5,734 nucleotides of DNA. Origin: Verrucomicrobiales bacterium. Lineage in GTDB: Bacteria > Verrucomicrobiota > Verrucomicrobiia > Verrucomicrobiales > DEV007. The stretch is from positions 1 through 5,734 of the forward strand of contig SLGN01000562.1 in NCBI GenBank assembly GCA_007123695.1. The letters are read 5' to 3'. This document shows, one piece after another, positions 4,670 to 5,734 of this stretch. Each line of letters starts with the position of its first letter. Within the stretch, counting starts at the first letter, position 1. Both the position numbers and the translations under genes were made by a program. Below the pieces are notes generated by a model that made no database searches, had not been told where the DNA came from, and saw nothing but the letters and a program-made list of their open reading frames with translations.

Positions 4670-5734
4670 ATGAGCAGACGAATCGTTGCATCCGGGCGCA
4701 GTTTCTACCACTGCATTTCGCGCGTCGTGGACCGGCGCATCGTCTTCCATGCCGAGGAGAAGGAGGTCTTCCGGTCGATCCTCCGGAAGCTGGAAGGCTT
4801 CTCGGGGGTCCGGGTGGCCACCTACTGCCTGATGGGCAACCACTTCCATCTGCTGCTGGAGGTCCCGGACAGGGAGGCGATGCCGAAGCTCGATGCGGAG
4901 AGGCTGCTGGAGATGCTGCCGCTGCTCTACGACGGGACGGCCGTCGAGCAGGTGGCGAGGGAGCTGGAGTCGGCGCGCAAGGCGGGCAGCCGCAGCTGGG
5001 AGGAGGAGATTCTGGAGCGCTACGAACGGCGGCGCGGAGACCTCTCGATGTTCGTGAAGATGCTCAAGCAGCGCTTCTCGATCTTCTACAACCGCCGCAG
5101 CGGGCGGGTCGGGACGCTGTGGGAGGACCGCTTCAGGAGCGTGCTGCTGGAGGGCGGGGAGGAGACGCTGCGGACGGTGGCGGCCTACATCGACCTCAAT
5201 CCGGTGCGGGCGGGTCTGGCGGAGCGTCCGGAGGACTACCGGTGGAGCGGCTACGGGGAGGCCTGCGGCGCGGGCAGGGGGGCGGAGAAGGCGCGGGCGG
5301 GACTGGTCTCGATCACGCGGGAGGGGCTGGAGAACCCTGCCGCCTTCGAGGAAGTCGAAACCGGTGCGGCGACGGAGGCCGCGGGGCATGGGCGTCTCCC
5401 GGACTGGGCGGAGGCGCAGCGCCGCTACCGGCTGCTGCTCTACACGGACGGGCGCGAGCGGAAACCCGACGAGGCGACCGGACAAGGCGGGCGCGCGGGG
5501 ATCGCGGCGGAGGAGTGCGGGCGGGTCGCGGAGTCGGGCGGGGCGGTGCCCTTGGCGCAAGCCTTGCGCTGCAGGATCCGCTACTTCAGCGCCGGGGCGG
5601 TGATCGGGTCGGCAGGGTTCGTGGACGGGGTGTTCGCCCGGCTCAAGGCGGAGGGGCGCACGGGCCCGAAGCGCCAAACCGGGGCGCGGCGGATGCGGGG
5701 CGCGGACTTCGGAGGCCTGCGCTCGCTGCGGGAT
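4670..5734 (+). CDS. IS200-like / REP-associated tyrosine transposase (RAYT), 3' end cut by window edge
   Basis: The product belongs to the HUH single-strand endonuclease family (Y1 transposases), which nick and rejoin single-stranded DNA through a tyrosine-DNA bond. The gene gives 355 codons with no stop before the window ends. The N-terminus GRSFYHCISRVVDRR is typical of this group. The HUH motif is H58-F-H60 within MGNHFHLLLEVP, and the probable catalytic tyrosine is Y140 in FSIFYNRR, followed by the conserved GTLWEDRF and later AAYIDLNPVRAGL. A C-terminal region of about 190 residues includes the conserved ALRCRIRYFSAG and GFVDGVF parts. The ATG at 4670 fits the family start. If the sequence continued as at 122-172 the protein would be 371 residues. 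Its coding strand is G-rich with many GGG, CGG, GAG and CTG codons, unlike the C-rich neighbours, which points to acquisition. It has no IS accessory gene beside it. The missing end is an edge effect and not evidence of decay. Confidence 0.92.
   Translation, partial: MSRRIVASGRSFYHCISRVVDRRIVFHAEEKEVFRSILRKLEGFSGVRVATYCLMGNHFHLLLEVPDREAMPKLDAERLLEMLPLLYDGTAVEQVARELESARKAGSRSWEEEILERYERRRGDLSMFVKMLKQRFSIFYNRRSGRVGTLWEDRFRSVLLEGGEETLRTVAAYIDLNPVRAGLAERPEDYRWSGYGEACGAGRGAEKARAGLVSITREGLENPAAFEEVETGAATEAAGHGRLPDWAEAQRRYRLLLYTDGRERKPDEATGQGGRAGIAAEECGRVAESGGAVPLAQALRCRIRYFSAGAVIGSAGFVDGVFARLKAEGRTGPKRQTGARRMRGADFGGLRSLRD
5614..5734 (+). repeat. 121-bp exact direct repeat, right copy (flush with window end)
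   Basis: It is identical to 1-121 and stops at the last base of the window. It encodes the conserved C-terminal part of the transposase. Overlapping the two copies gives a 5613-bp circle and keeps the transposase reading frame. Confidence 0.97.

Noticed and set aside
4541..5677. Minus-strand open frame of 378 codons
   Set aside because: Antisense to the transposase, whose HUH and tyrosine motifs are clear; the antisense protein is Arg/Pro/His-rich without motifs.
1..5734. Phage or plasmid genome with direct terminal repeats
   Set aside because: No replication, packaging, structural or mobilisation genes are present; the content is bacterial housekeeping genes plus one transposase.

Overview
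The window carries ordinary chromosomal genes of a GC-rich, Gram-negative-type bacterium, bounded at both ends by the same transposase gene. The organism is most likely a member of Verrucomicrobiota, perhaps the Opitutia. That placement is an inference from the style of the RNase III and of the long RAYT-type transposase, and from an LPS-type glycosyltransferase; no marker gene settles it.

Layout, left to right. Positions 1-172 are the 3' end of an IS200-like (REP-associated, HUH/Y1) transposase reading rightward. A small cupin gene follows (265-615), then a 66-bp leader made of three degenerate 22-bp repeats, then recF (710-1780). After a GC-rich hairpin comes a tight pair: gluconate kinase gntK (1871-2377) and a family-9 (heptosyltransferase-like) glycosyltransferase (2384-3337), 6 nt apart. 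A long imperfect inverted repeat (3321-3393) swallows the stop of the glycosyltransferase and sits between it and the convergent rnc gene for RNase III (3512-4228, minus strand). Directly upstream of rnc on the same strand is tRNA-His(GTG) (4268-4343), with a plausible sigma70-type promoter. A 326-bp divergent spacer follows; its last 120 bp are very AT-rich (about 32% GC). At its edge lies a strong-looking promoter immediately before the second transposase copy (4670-5734, open at the window end).

The most unusual fact is that bases 1-121 are identical to bases 5614-5734, exactly flush with both window ends. Joining the ends over this overlap gives a 5613-bp circle in which the transposase becomes a complete 371-codon gene. 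Because the enclosed genes are housekeeping genes, the likeliest explanation is a repeat-induced self-overlap of an assembled contig, or two near-identical transposase copies flanking one chromosomal segment; a true circle or tandem duplication is possible but unproven.

The genes do not form one pathway: recF serves recombinational repair, gntK feeds gluconate into 6-phosphogluconate, the glycosyltransferase probably works on LPS or another surface glycan, and rnc with tRNA-His belongs to RNA metabolism. I see no convincing new defence or biosynthetic system. The points worth a second look are the end repeat, the helically phased repeats before recF, the RNase-III-like long hairpin beside rnc, the tRNA-rnc arrangement and the apparently leaderless transposase promoter.
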